Assembly (NCBI GenBank): GCA_036365455.1
Contig: JAWQUS010000030.1
Coordinates: 19,240,001-19,304,000, forward strand
Length of the DNA stretch: 64,000 nt
Direction: 5' to 3'
DNA from: Macrosoma leucophasiata
Taxonomy: Eukaryota; Arthropoda; Insecta; Lepidoptera; Hedylidae
In this document: positions 21,275 through 32,402 of the stretch, piece by piece
Numbering within the stretch: the first letter of the stretch is position 1
Layout of the letters: each line of letters starts with the position of its first letter
Translations under genes and position numbers: made by a program
Notes under the pieces: generated by a model
What the model saw: the letters and a program-made list of their open reading frames with translations, nothing else
Databases searched by the model: none
What the model was told of the DNA's origin: nothing

Positions 21275-21472
21275 ATGACTTACTGTCGTACAGACGTACT
21301 GTCTAAGGGTGGGGTCAAAAGTCTTAAGAATCGGCGTGCATGTATGAAGAGAATGATGAATGTAGAAGAAGCACGGAAAATATGTTAGGATCGGGATATC
21401 TGGCGCTCCACACTCCCTGCCTACCCCGTAAGAGACTTGGCGTGACGATACATACATACAAACATACGGTGG
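21275..21472 (+). repeat. LINE family R, 3' fragment (plus strand)
   Basis: Encodes the degenerate C-terminal end of the R frame (with a TAG in place of a sense codon near 21388) and ends GACTTGGCGTGA followed by ATACATACATA. Confidence 0.75.
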
Positions 21473-21512
21473 TAAAAAAGTATGCAGTGCACATTGATGG
21501 TAAGTGACAGAT
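21473..21512 (-). repeat. SINE family A, small fragment
   Basis: AAGTATGCAGTGCACATTGA and GGTAAGTGA resemble the 3' part of A. It is sandwiched between two LINE ends. Confidence 0.5.
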
Positions 21513-21750
21513 ATCAGATTCGCGCGTTCATTCCTGCCCAGAACGTGCAAATTGTGGAACGAACTTCCCTCTGAGGTGTTCCCTAGGTGCTACAATATGG
21601 GATTCTTCAATAATGGCGTCAAAAGAGTCCTTCAGGGCTGCCAGCGCGTTAGCAACTCACCTGGTGTTGCAAATGTTCATAGGCGACGGTAACCACTTTC
21701 CATCAGGTGGCCCGTCTGCTTGTCTGTCAATTCTTTGACATACAAAAAAT
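21513..21750 (+). repeat. 3' end of the same LINE family as 47571-48720
   Basis: Encodes RFARSFLPRTCKLWNELP and on to SPGVANVHRRR before the stop, the C-terminus of the reverse transcriptase polyprotein whose larger copy is at 47571. It is followed by the family's untranslated end CCATCAGGTGGCCCGTCTGC. 5'-truncated. Confidence 0.8.
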
Positions 21751-22111
21751 CAAGACACAAACACAAAAACCAGAGGTCAATATTTAGATCGTTTTGTCCC
21801 TGTGATAGCCGGCACATCACTAGTACGTGTGGAACCGGTATTTTTAAAACCGCACCGTAACGACAGTGTCGCCCACCTCTGACCCGGCACGCGACTATAC
21901 TCGTACGATTCTGAGGCAACCATAATATCTCGTCGCCAGACAGCCTTTCTAAATTAAAATGCTCTTATAATTTGTCTCGATTTGACGCTGTGGTCACTAT
22001 ATAGTGGGTTTGTGACAGAGTTCTAATGGTTTAGATCTTAGGTAAGGAACCGCCGTTTTCTTTATCTATCCACTGCAAAATGGCACTTACTATTTATCTT
22101 TATTTTAAGTC
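21751..22111. other. No gene seen
   Basis: Some GC-richer DNA at 21800-21910 without domains. Confidence 0.4.
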
Positions 22112-22314
22112 GAGAAGTGGCGAACAAGCTTGTAGTTCACATTGATGGTAAGTAATAGGTACTGTAGTAAACATCTTCATGAAACCAGAAATTTCAATGA
22201 AAATGCGTTGCCACTCCTGAGGCCTCTGTGCCAGAAATTACCACCGGACCGGAACACGATAGTGCTGAACTACAGCCGAGCTCTTCCATTAGTAAACAGG
22301 GGCTCTACCACCAG
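22112..22314 (-). repeat. SINE family A, diverged with deletions
   Basis: Both ends are recognisable (GTGGCGAACAAGCTTG; GGGGCTCTACCACCAG) but about 80 bases are lost from the middle and 5' part. Confidence 0.65.
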
Positions 22315-22479
22315 CCTACAATCTTCAGTCATTTATAAGTATAATTACTACGTTTAGAAAGAATACGCAATCAAAACAAACACGAAACCACTTTGAGCTA
22401 CGTACGTTTGAATTATACAAATCAGTTGGTAATATTTTATTGTTATCTGTTTTATTTTATTCAGTCAAACAAATAAGTA

Positions 22480-22730
22480 CACTGCTCTTCAGGAAATAAT
22501 GCACATCGAGCCTTTGAAAGTGACAGTCGGCTAGTTTCGGCTTCATAGAGCGTTATCTCTGCTGCACACTGCCTACGTAAGCATCGGTAACCGGATATTG
22601 GCCAAAACTTGATCAGAATTGTCGACAAACATCAACAAGGTAAGTTGCGAAAGAGATAACGCTCTACAGATCCGAAATAAGCCGACGTCTCTTCCTGAGG
22701 TCGGTGTGCATTATTTCTTGTTGGATATTG
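22480..22730. mobile_element. MITE family B, full length
   Basis: TA-flanked CACTGCTCTTCAGG to TTGTTGGATATTG. The paired GCACATCGAG and CGGTGTGCATTAT ends and the two facing GAGATAACGCTCTA blocks make it largely palindromic. Confidence 0.8.
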
Positions 22731-22742
22731 TACTTTGTATAA

Positions 22743-23050
22743 CTGCCTCGGTAGCCTAGTGGTAGCAGGCCACTACTACTACGCTGAGGTCCTGGGTTCG
22801 ATTCCCGGGTAGGGGATTATCAGAGATAATGGTGAAAAAGCCTTTATCTCTGGTTCTATTGGGATTTTTCCATTTTCTGGAAATTTCCCAGTCCCCTCAA
22901 AGTTTGGTAATGTGCCCGGAGATGACAACGGGCTCGCCACCTGTTACATGGGCCAAAACGTAACCGGCGAATCGTGGGTGTTTGCATGTATGCTTGAATG
23001 CATGCATTTACCTCTGCCTACCCCTTCGGGGTTTAGTTACGTAAGTTACG
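22743..23050 (+). repeat. SINE family T, full length
   Basis: CTGCCTCGGTAGCCTAGTGG head, B box GGGTTCGATTCCCGGG, body with GGAAATTTCCCAG, CTACCCCTTCGGGG hairpin and a TTACGTAAGTTACGTA tail. It lies directly after MITE B. Confidence 0.85.
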
Positions 23051-23452
23051 TATAGCGTGTTTGTCTAGCCACAATAATTTCACACTGTCACATCAGGCGC
23101 ATATAAAATGGCTGGAATGCGAACAGCAAACACATGTACACAAACTCATTGATAACGACGGGACAAGACAGTCGCAAGCCGAGCTTATCAGAGTACAGTT
23201 TTAATGAAATTGTTACGAGGGAATTGTGATGCTGACGCGACCACGACGTTACGTTATCAGTGAATAAATCAGTAGCGAAGCCTGTCGGATTCTTTTTGTA
23301 ACAAACGATCTTATAGCCTTGTCTCTCTATATACATACCTAAACTAACATGAAATGTCTCGTGTTAGTCTCACTAAAACTCGAAACGGCTTCACTGTTTT
23401 GGCTAATTATAGTTTGGAATATTCGTTGAAGTCGAAAAGATACCTAATTATT
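23051..23452. other. No gene seen
   Basis: Unique-looking DNA. A minus-strand frame at 23088-23336 shows no recognisable domain. Confidence 0.4.
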
Positions 23453-23672
23453 ACCTAATATATTTGCTGCTAAATGGTAGTGTTCAGTACTATCGTGTTC
23501 CGGTCAGGTGGTAATGTTCGGCCCTGTAATTTCCGGCACAGAGGCATAGCACCTTAAGGCCTCAGGAGTGGTAACGCATCTGCATTTTGTGTGGGTGACT
23601 ATAGGCTGCAGTCATCACTTAATCAAATCAATGTGAACTACATGCTTGTTTGACACATCCATTAAAAAAAAG
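23453..23672 (+). repeat. SINE family A, lacking its 5' hairpin
   Basis: Starts at ATTACCTAATATATTTGC and runs to an A-run at 23664-23672. A short deletion removes the GACCTTGGTC block. Confidence 0.8.
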
Positions 23673-24703
23673 AGGTTGTAAAGAAAAAAGTTAAAATAAC
23701 AGGAAAATCCCAAAAGTGTGGTTTTGGAATGTAAGTATCTATTTTTTGAAAGTTACCTCTAGACTTCTGTGGCAATTACGAAGAAAACTTCTACATTTAA
23801 TAAATGTTTTCCTATCTTATATATCAATACTGAAACAGGCTTCAAAAACCGTGGGCAGTGCATGTTATACAACCGGCATATCACTAATGGCTTGCACTCT
23901 TGAACCGATGTTTTGCAATCATCAATCTAACGTGATATGATGAAATTGTAGGCGAGATGGTTTTCATTCGAGAATCCACCCACCTTTGATTGGTGCTGAT
24001 GGATTAACGTGGTGCGTTCGGGATGTTTTTATTGCTAGAAAAGGAACCCTTATGTTTTTCGTCATGTTTGTCCGTTCATCCATATGTCACAGCCAAATTT
24101 AAAGTAATTGGGGGTCGTTATACTTGAAACCGAAACTCAAAAAAAAAAAAAGAAAACTTTTTTTTATCAAACTTATGCGCGTGTGGTGTCAATAGACAGA
24201 TAGGTATTTGAGATTTTGAAAGATAGACACTTTCAAAGTGGTGAAATGTGATATTTTTGAAATAAGGAAGGGAAAAAATATATGCAGTCAATCTGAATGA
24301 AAACTTTGAAAGAGAAATTTAATGTTGCACTTTCTATGTATTTAGGGAAACAGAGGCACTTAGTAGTAAAATATACTGGATACATTTTTTGTAGAATATA
24401 GGTTCTCTGTAGAATATAGGTTCTGTTCTCGAGTTTATGACTCCCCAAAACCTAAAGTATTTGAAATTAATGTTGGTATTTTTTTTCAGGTACGTAACAA
24501 GGAGAGCTCCATCATGGTCCATGGTGTGTGATGCGCATCTTTGTCAGAAATTTTCGATATCTTTTGGTTCAATTAAGTATTTATGACTAGGGGATATGAT
24601 AATTGCAGAGGTGAATGTTTAGTGCGGTCATTAAATTGAACAATGGCGGTTAAACCATTCCAAGATACCTATTTCATGATATTATTTTAAAAACAAATAG
24701 AAG
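23673..24703. other. Mostly unrecognised; minor repeats
   Basis: Holds a piece of the GGTTCCG repeat at about 24036-24130 (GGAACCCTTATG, then CACAGCCAA), an 18-bp tandem pair of GTAGAATATAGGTTCT at 24388-24424, and a Y fragment at 24619-24665 (GAACAATGGCGGTTAAACC). No gene. Confidence 0.5.
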
Positions 24704-25019
24704 TTTTTTTATGTAATGAAATTGGCAAACAAGCATGCAGTTCAGTTTGATGTTAAGTGATAACTCCAGCCTACTTATATACATCTACAACACAATCACA
24801 GATCAAAATGCAGATGATGGTGGACCCAGATGCTCAGGTGTGGCGACGCATCGCTTAAGACCTTAGTTGTTCTGTCTCTGTGATAGTTATTACGGATCAA
24901 TACATTACCATCTAACCAGAACACGATAGTGTTAAACACTACCATTTCACGGCAGGTAGATGAAGTAATGTGGTGATGCCTACGCCCTCGAGTTCCTACA
25001 CTTGAACTCTGCTAGCAGT
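24704..25019 (-). repeat. SINE family A, old diverged copy
   Basis: The end-to-end layout is intact, from the T-run at 24704 to the GAACTCTGCTAGCAGT end, but with many substitutions and an extra 35 bases or so near 24810. It is older than the A copies at 33236 or 63329. Confidence 0.75.
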
Positions 25020-25048
25020 GAACCAGTTTACCTGTTCAATCATGCAAC

Positions 25049-25385
25049 TACTAACAGTCATCATATCAGCCATAGGACGTCCACTGCTGAACATGCCGAC
25101 CGATCGGAAGCGACGTGCATCCAGCGGGTACCTGCAGCCCTGACTAGGTCGTCGGTCCATCTTGCAGGTGGACGTCCTACGCTGCGCTTGCCGATACGTG
25201 GTCTCCACTCGAGAACCTTTCTTCCCCAATGGCTATCGGTTCTCCGAGCCATGTGCCCTGCCCATTGCCACTTTATCTTGGAGATCTGCTTTGCTATGTC
25301 AGCGACTTTCGTTCGCTTACGGATTTCTTCATGTTTGATTCTATCCAGTAGGGAAACGCCGAGCATAGCCGTCACTATTGACCGC
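25049..25385 (-). pseudogene. RTE-like LINE 3' end, C-terminal reverse transcriptase piece
   Basis: The minus-strand frame from 25375 reads MTAMLGVSLLDRIKHEEIRK, then KWQWAGHMARR, GKRSVGRPPARWTDDL and AGTRWMHVASDRS, the typical C-terminal segment of RTE-type LINE polyproteins. After SDRS the frame departs from the expected end, and the 5' part (endonuclease and the palm motifs) is missing. It is a different LINE from family R. Confidence 0.75.
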
Positions 25386-25396
25386 TGACCTACTTA

Positions 25397-25620
25397 CAGT
25401 GCTCAACAATAAATATTGCACATCGAGCCTAGGAGAGAGACTTCGGCTTATTTCGGGTCTGTAGAGTGTTATCTCTTTCCCACCGTACCTTTTTGATGTT
25501 TGTCGACCATTTTGATCATGGTTTGACCAATACCGGACTGTCAGTGAAGCTCTACTAAGTCGAAACGAACCGATCGTCTCTTTCGCAGGCTCGATGTGCA
25601 ATATTAATTGTTGAGTACTG
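25397..25620. mobile_element. MITE family B, full length (best copy)
   Basis: TA (25395-25396) then CAGTGCTCAACAATAAATAT, ending ATATTAATTGTTGAGTACTG and TA (25621-25622). Inverted ends match over roughly 30 bases. 224 bp, no gene. Confidence 0.88.
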
Positions 25621-25948
25621 TACTCATGTTTATAAGCGACTGAGCGACTACTAAAACTCATGAACATGTCACAATACTGACGTTTGTATTGAACCTTTAC
25701 AAAGATAACAGCTTGTTGTTATCCACTAGAAAAATAACGGCGAGTTGTGTTTTAAAATCACTCAAATAAATGGAGGCAATAAGAGCTTCCACATCCACGT
25801 AATGATCGTTCCGATTTCCCAAGTGCTGCGTCGGCGTGGGTGTCTGACCTCGTGTCACGGGTGGGCGGGCTTTCTAGCTTTCGAATAAATGTTTGGACTA
25901 AGTTTTATGCATATGCATCTTTTGGTTATTTGCACTTATTCATACTTA

Positions 25949-26256
25949 CACAGGCTGCCTCGGTAGCCTAGTGGTAGCGGGCCACTACTACTACGCTGAG
26001 GTCCTGAGTTCGATTCCCGGGTAGGGGGATATCCTTTATCTCAGGTACCTACTATTGCGATTTTTTCCATTTTCTGGAAATTTCCCAGTACCTCGAAGTT
26101 TGGTAATGTGCCCGGAGGTGTCGACAGGTTCGCCACCTATTACATGGGCCAAAAACGTAACCGGCGAATCGTGGGTGTTTGCATGTATGTTTGAATGCAT
26201 GCATTTACCTCTGCCTACCCCTTCGGGGATTACAGGCATGACAGTTACGTTACGTT
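25949..26256 (+). repeat. SINE family T, full length with 10-bp TSD
   Basis: TTCATACTTA flanks both sides (25939-25948 and 26257-26266). Head CTGCCTCGGTAGCC, complete body, tail GTTACGTTACGTT. The TTACG repetition at the tail is the family's end signature in place of poly(A). Confidence 0.9.
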
Positions 26257-26322
26257 TTCATACTTAGAGTGGAATATGGACCATTTGATTACCTTCTCAA
26301 CATGATTATTATTATTACATCT

Positions 26323-26655
26323 GAAAGTAATAGAGGTGGCAAACAAGCATGCAGTTCACATTGATTTTAAGTGATGACTGCAGCCTATAGACATTTACAT
26401 AAAAACCAGACTTGTTATTATGTATATCATTATTACGAGGCGATACCGCAATACCTTCCCATCTATCCGGAACACGATAGGGCTGAACACTACCATTTGG
26501 CAGTAGATTTTTTTTGGTTTTTTGACGTGACAACGTCTTAAATTAGGTTGCGGCTCGGAGTCACTCATGAAAAAGTGTAACGCCCGGTATTTTTTTTGGC
26601 AGCTTATAGGTAAGGTAATGCGGTGGTGCCTACTCCCTCGAGTCCCTACACCAGA
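26323..26655 (-). repeat. SINE family A, old copy carrying a nested insert
   Basis: 3' part 26323-26480 and 5' part 26600-26655, the latter with a worn CCCTCGAGTCCCTACACCAG end. Interrupted by the 91-bp element at 26504-26594. Confidence 0.7.
26504..26594. mobile_element. 91-bp insert with 8-bp TSD inside SINE A
   Basis: TTTGGCAG is duplicated at 26496-26503 and 26595-26602. The insert contains GACGTGACAACGTCTTAAAT and GGTTGCGGCTCGGAGTCACT then TGTAACGCCCGGTA between T-runs. I recall similar sequence as a widespread short repeat in arthropod genomes, but this is memory only. The 8-bp duplication suggests an hAT-type enzyme or retroposition. Confidence 0.75.
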
Positions 26656-27204
26656 AGTTTTTATTGCGATTTATTTTCTGACTTTATTTTTATTATTGTC
26701 ATAAAATCTTATAGGTATTACAAAATATTTCCTTACCACATTTGTAACTTAAGGTGCTAGCAAATAGGACAGACTGTTTGTTATGTTAGCTATCAGTTAA
26801 CAAATGATTTGGAAACCTTTTACCCCCCCATACTGCTTTAATTAAATGTGGAGGAAAAAGGACACTAATCGACTCTTCCTCGAGGAAGACTAGTGACTGG
26901 ACCAGTGTACCAGCGGTCGCGATTTCAATTCCCTTCCGAAGTCCAATTTCTCTTAAAAGCAATGAATTTAAAATAATATCAAATAGATAAAGCTAACATG
27001 AGCTGCCGCATAATGACTTACGGCCATGTGGGCGTCTGACCTCGTAGCACGTGTGGGAGGGGCTTTCTATCCGCAGATCTGTTAGCCAGTGTGGTCCCCC
27101 ATGACATGCCCCCCTCTAGTGTTTGCGTTGGCGATTTATTTTTTGGCGCGGGCGTCGGTATCACTCGTGTTCAACGTTTTATTTACGGGTCAAGCATTCA
27201 ATTA
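26656..27204. other. No gene; tRNA-like remnant at 26888-26945
   Basis: 26888-26945 (GACTGGACCAGTGTACCAGC, then GGTCGCGATTTCAATTCCC and CCGAAGTCC) resembles the 3' half of the tRNA-derived unit at 8267. 27030-27082 shares a GGGCGTCTGACCTCGT block with 25815-25870. Confidence 0.45.
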
Positions 27205-27492
27205 CAGTGCTCATCAAGAAACCAATATTGGTCTTTAATAATGAAATAATGCACATCGAGTCTATGAAAGTGACAATCGGCTAGTTTCGACTTCGTAGAG
27301 CGTTAATTCTGCTGCACACTGCCTACGTAATAGTACGTAAGCATCCGTAGTCCGGTGTTGGTCAAAACTAGATCGAAACGGTCGACAAACGTGAGATAGG
27401 TAAGGTGTGAAAGAGATAACGCTCTACAGACGTCCGTAATAAGCCGATGTCTCCTTCCTAAGGTCGATGTGCAATATTTGTAAGAGTGTAGT
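27205..27492. mobile_element. MITE family B, full length with small insertions
   Basis: CAGTGCTCATCAAGAA start, paired GCACATCGAG and TCGATGTGCAATATT ends. It has extra bases near 27225 and 27330 (TACGTAATAG) and a worn right terminus. Confidence 0.75.
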
Positions 27493-27600
27493 GTTCTTTG
27501 TGTTAATACATTTTTTTAGTTTGTTTCCAATATTAATTTTTGTTTGTCATTCTGTCAGTTACAATGAACCGACCGTACACTTGTGGAGATAAATGTTTCC

Positions 27601-27746
27601 TCTAGTGCGCTCATTAAACTGAACAATGACGGTCAAACCATTCCAAGGCTGAAAATACAATAACACGGTGTGGACAACAGCGTCCCGCGATAAAACTAAG
27701 CGCCACTGCGATCGCAAATCTGCTTGCCAAGCGTGGGGATTATGAC
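27601..27746 (-). repeat. MITE family Y, rearranged
   Basis: Minus-strand match to Y (GGTTTGACCGTCATTGTTCAG; TGCGATCGCAGTGGCG; CCACGCTTGGCAAGC). It ends exactly where MITE C begins at 27747. Confidence 0.6.
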
Positions 27747-28262
27747 CATAGAGCAACACGGGCCACCGGCCGCGGCGGACTGAAGAGGAGTAGCCATATG
27801 CAGGCTTTCCCCTCTGTCAAAGTACAAGCCCAATCCCACGCCTTTCGCCCAGATTTTTAAACGTGAAATTGCTTATGAATTTTTAAACGTGAAATCTTAA
27901 TATATATAAATCTCGTGTCACAATGTTTGTCCTCAATGGACTCCTAAACCACTTAACCGATTATAATAAAATTCGCACACCATGTGCAGTTCGATCCAAC
28001 TTGAGAGATAGGATAGCTTACATTACGCTATGACTAATAGGAGCAGAGCAGCGCGGGCGAAGCCGGGGCGGGCCGCTAGTTGCTTATGAATTTTGTTAAA
28101 GTCAAGGTTTACACCTTTCGTAGTAATAGACGATTTTTGTAGAGTGTGTGTCACACGTAGTTCCCTTCGCAAAAAATTACAGACTGTTTTGCATCGGTAA
28201 TAAACGCTATGGCCACTCCCCTCCAAACCGCCGCGACGGCCGGTGGCCCGTATTGCTCTATG
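27747..28262. mobile_element. MITE family C carrying a Helitron
   Basis: Left TIR CATAGAGCAACACGGGCCAC from 27747, right TIR ending ATTGCTCTATG at 28262. Flanks GATTATGAC and GATTATGCC approximate the target duplication. A 26-bp tandem duplication (27854-27879 and 27880-27894 plus 28080-28090) sits at the Helitron insertion point. Confidence 0.85.
27895..28079 (+). mobile_element. Short Helitron inside MITE C
   Basis: Begins TC after A (27894), ends GGGGCGGGCCGCTAG before T (28080). No target duplication, as expected for Helitrons: removing it restores the 26-bp unit exactly. 185 bp and non-coding, so it depends on an outside Rep/helicase. Confidence 0.9.
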
Positions 28263-28332
28263 GATTATGCCATTTTCTCCCGTTATAACGCATAATATTG
28301 ATACTCATATGATACTCATATTATTATGTAAA

Positions 28333-28806
28333 GCAGGTGGCAAACAAGCATGCAGCTCACATTGATGTTAATTGATGACTGCAGCCTAAAATATCTTCAC
28401 GAAAACCAAAGGTCAAAATGCAAATGTGAGAGACCTAAGTTGCTACGACTCTGTGATAGTTACGGGTGGTTTAAGTTTACAGGTGGTAGAGCTCCAGTGA
28501 CGGAGCTCGCGGGCGTAGGCGCCACCGCATTACCTTATATACTTGCCGCTAAATGGTAGTGTTCAGCACTATCGTGTTCCGGTCAGGTGGTAATGTACGA
28601 CCCTGTAATTTTCGGCACAGTGGCATAACACCTTAGGCCTCAGGAGTGGTAACGCATCTGCATTTTGACCTTGGTTTTTGTGTGGGTGTCTATAGGCTGC
28701 AGTCATCACTTAACATCAATGTGAACTGTATGCTTGATTGCCACTACCATTACAAAAAAAAAGTAACTAGTATTAATGGGCCATACATTACCATCTAACC
28801 GGAACG
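28333..28806 (-). repeat. SINE family A, old copy split by a younger one
   Basis: 28333-28475 holds the 3' part (GTGGCAAACAAGCATGCAGC...). About 28770-28806 resumes with GGGCCATACATTACCATC, TAACCGGAAC. The younger plus-strand copy lies between. Confidence 0.65.
28480..28762 (+). repeat. SINE family A, young full-length copy
   Basis: Intact GAGCTCC/GGAGCTC hairpin, few differences from the window consensus, and an A-run 28753-28762. Inserted in opposite orientation into the older A copy. Confidence 0.85.
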
Positions 28807-29278
28807 CAATGAATGTCTAATGGAAAATAAATTATTCTAAAGCTTGCTACACTACAAAAGCCTTCAGTCAGGTCTAGATTCCAGTTTAACAAATATTCCA
28901 TCAGACAAAACTGTACAGTTTTAGTATGTACATAAATTTAAGTAGAGCCATGTTGATTGCCAGATATATTGTCGTGTAGTACGTGGGTGTCTGTGGGCTT
29001 CCATGGTCTATTTTGTTGTTTATGGTCGATAAATAAGTTGTATGAAATATTCAAGTCAACAGGTTTCGGACTGCAGTTTGTATGAAGTGTTTGTATGTAT
29101 TCAAATTAACGAGTTGTCTGATATGTTTGCTGTGAGCTACTATTGTTACTGTTGTATTGATTAGTGCTTGTGTTGTAATTACAACGTTTGGTATTGTTGT
29201 GAGTTTGTATATCACATTACACGGGTATTAAACATCGGTTTTTTCTCACGAGTAGACAGATTGGATAAAATGATTTTT
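28807..29278. other. No gene seen
   Basis: AT-rich, unrecognised. Confidence 0.4.
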
Positions 29279-29403
29279 ACTGGTGGTAGACACTTAGCAT
29301 AGTTAGCATCCATGTGAGCTGCGTGCTTGTTTTTTTTTAGTATATTAGGTAATGCGGTGGTGCCTACGCCCGCGAGCTCCGTTAATGGAGCTCTTACACC
29401 AGT
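29279..29403. repeat. Two SINE A fragments, tail to tail
   Basis: 29279-29336 is a plus-strand copy reduced to its two ends (ACTGGTGGTAGA joined to TGTGAGCTGCGTGCTTG). 29337-29403 is the 5' part of a minus-strand copy with the hairpin slightly changed (GTTAATGGAGCTC). Confidence 0.7.
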
Positions 29404-30531
29404 ATAATATGTTTGCCACCACCATTACATAAATAAAAACGGAATACTGACCAAGCGGGTCGTGGTAGGGTTGGGGCTGGAGGCGGTCGCGGCTCTTTCG
29501 TCGGGTGTTATTGGAGTCTTGTATTTGATCATTAATCGCGGCAATGGCCAACGATCAATCGAATGGAAAACGATCGCGAATTATGGCTACGCGGTCCCGA
29601 AGATGAGATGGAATACTGTTACATTACATTATCGTGTCACTGCCAATTCCCCAGATTTTGAGCTTTCGCAAACTAGGTATACCTACTTACTGTTCCAAAC
29701 TCATTAATTAACATAATCATATAAATTATAATTATAGCGGCAACACTTCTGACCACCCTGCTGTGACGCGCCTTTAACCTGCAATCAAATTGTAAATTAA
29801 AACCATACGGCTTGTGTCGTGTGTATGTGACGCAGATATCCGTCGCGTGTCGGGTTTCAAGAGACCTTTTTGTTTAGCATTCTTGGTTTACACAAAAATT
29901 AAACCAAGGTTGATTACGTCGCAGCTGTCAATTGACGGTATTGTGTTACGTTAGGAAAAAAAAGCAAAAAAGTCACGGGAACACTAGTGATGAAGCGACG
30001 CCATGTTTGGTCCTTCGAGCCGGATCGGAGTGTTGGATTACAGAATTAGGCAGTGATGCGTGAAGCGGAATCGTTTGTTGTTGTTTAATATGATGAAATA
30101 GAGTAACTATTGGGCAAAAGAAGAATCATTTAGGTATCTTATGAAAGGCTGGTATATTTTGTCGATACAGGAAAGGCTTAATTAAAAATGTATTCATCAT
30201 TCTAATTGTAGATCATATTATGAATCCTTTTTGATTTATAAAACGAAAGAGGGGGGATGGTTCGAGGATCGAGGCTTCCTCACTACCCGGGCCTATCTGC
30301 CCCCGAAACATTGAGAACGTGATCCTTGTAGGCACTCTGGTACGCAGGAAAAACTCGCTGTAGTTTTTTTTTGTGCCACTGCTTATCTCCATCCCAAGCG
30401 TGGCGATTATGACATATTCACCCCTAATTTAGTGCAGCTATCTTATCTCGCTATATTCCTCAGATTATAAACCAACCGTTACAATTATTTTCAAAATAAC
30501 AAACGTGTCAGTCTATGTAGACTGCCTGAGG
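29404..30531. other. No gene seen
   Basis: Contains GC-richer DNA at 29455-29530 and 29990-30060. Short frames have no recognised domain. A small Y-like piece (CCAAGCGTGGCGATTATGAC) is at 30396-30415. Confidence 0.4.
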
Positions 30532-30717
30532 AGTCCAGTGATACCGGGGGGCAAGTGCTATAGGATTTTTGCATTTTGACAGTTTTCCAGTGCCACCATC
30601 AGTGCAAAGTAATGTGCCTGAAGTCAATAAGTCCGCCACCTTATTTACAAGATCGAGAAAATGTAACTTGCTAATCGTAGATGTTTGCATGTATTCTTCA
30701 ATGCATTTACCCCTTTT
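30532..30717 (+). repeat. SINE family T, old copy
   Basis: CTGCCTGAGGAGTCCAGTGAT head remnant, AGTAATGTGCCTGAAGTCAA, and GTAGATGTTTGCATGTATTC near the end. Many changes. Confidence 0.55.
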
Positions 30718-32230
30718 TTAATGAAGTAAAAATATTTCTGCAGAGTATACTACTACCCCGGGGTATGAGGGACTTAAACCCTGTAAAACCACCTCGGTGC
30801 CGACATCAATGCATGAAGGGGGGGAATCCGGGTACACTAAAAACACTACTCCGGTTCCCCCGCGGTTGCATTTATCCCTGTCTAACCTTAGATGTGATAA
30901 AATACGTAACTTCGAGCCTGTATGTATACGTGTACAGTATTTAACAGGCATGAAGTTTAGTATTTTCAGTTATAAAACTACAGCTGTCAGAGATTATCTA
31001 ACTTCCCATCTATCTGAACTTCTTTTAACACCACCCCTATAAATCCCACTGGCCCATCATGACAGTTACAACTTATTTATTTTTATAGAGCCATAAAGGA
31101 GTAAAATTTTTATTTTTTTCCCATTCCCTATCTTTTACTGATAGCAGCCTCATTTGGGAGCTCGGAATAAATCAAATTATGGCTATAAAAATGGTTTAAT
31201 TATTTGATATGGAATGATCATATTGATCATATTACTTTTTTATTTTTCCAGCTTGATCATTAACTGTACTGTTATATTAACTTTCGATTAAATGTACCCC
31301 AGACTGAAAATCTCTTCAGATTTTTTTTGAGGATTGTCTCAATGTCCCAGCTTTTCTTTACGGAATTATTTCGTTATTATATTAGGTTTTCGCGCAATTT
31401 GAATAATTGATTGTTTGCGGATTTATCTCTGTATTAAATTTAATATTTCGTTATTATTTGTGAGACTAGTTTAGACAATTCTGTCTCAGTCGCTCTCTAG
31501 CTACCATAGTCACGGGCAGACTAATGACTGAATTAGGATGAACATCGTCGAATTAGTCGACCTGCGACCACGGTAGCTGGTAAGCGACTGAAACGTGGGG
31601 TAAGAGGGGAAGTTAGGAATCGCGAATAAAATTTCTACCATGTATGAAGCGAAAACCTGCGAAAACGTTATTTTGAAGTGAATCTACCCATGACTATATT
31701 GAATATCTACTATGTTAAACAAAATAATGGTTTTTCATAAGGTATTTGTGTTTTCATACAGTACACCCTTTTTGATACAGTCGATATCAAAAAGGGTTCG
31801 ACTACAGACAGGGTCATAAATAACGATTTACTTTTCAGTAACAATTATTAGCAATACTTGTCCAATAATTCCAATCTGTGCGTAACTCAATTGGAATTTC
31901 TCGGACAATAGAATTCATTAGAGTTTAGTGTCTCGCAGGCTGTTAATAATCGGTTTCTCTAAATGGAATTTCGCGACAACGTTATAAGAAATAATTGTAC
32001 AACATTGATTGGAATGACGTCCACAATCATGAGCGGGAGCGATAGGCGATGGCGTTATATGCAACTACAAGTCATTTTACCGTCATGGTTTAAATCTGCA
32101 TATTAAAAGCGTTTATGATAAAGATTGAAGACGTTTCAATTAAGAGTTTCTGTGTTATTACAGTTATAAAATCTACTTTATTATAAAACTTAACTTCAAG
32201 TTTTTACTGTTATCTATAAAACTGTTTTTT
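30718..32230. other. No gene; two inverted repeats
   Basis: The long unique-looking stretch has an imperfect inverted repeat (31486-31511 with 31566-31591, 21 of 26 matching) and a perfect 12-bp pair CCCTTTTTGATA (31766-31777) with its complement at 31785-31796. Nothing else was recognised. Confidence 0.5.
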
Positions 32231-32402
32231 ACTGGTGTTAGAGCTTCAGTGACGGTGCTACCGCATTACCTAATCTACTTGCCGCTAAATGGTAGTATTC
32301 AGGGGCATTCAGAGCTAACGTGTTCAGGTTCTGGTGGTAATATACGGTCCTGTAATTGCCGACATAGAGGCATTATGACTGCGAGACTCAGGAATGGCAA
32401 CT
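32231..32402 (+). repeat. SINE family A, diverged, 5' part
   Basis: ACTGGTGTTAGAGCTTCAGTG start, with 15 bases or so deleted in the hairpin. Readable to CTCAGGAATGGCAAC, then lost. Confidence 0.65.
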
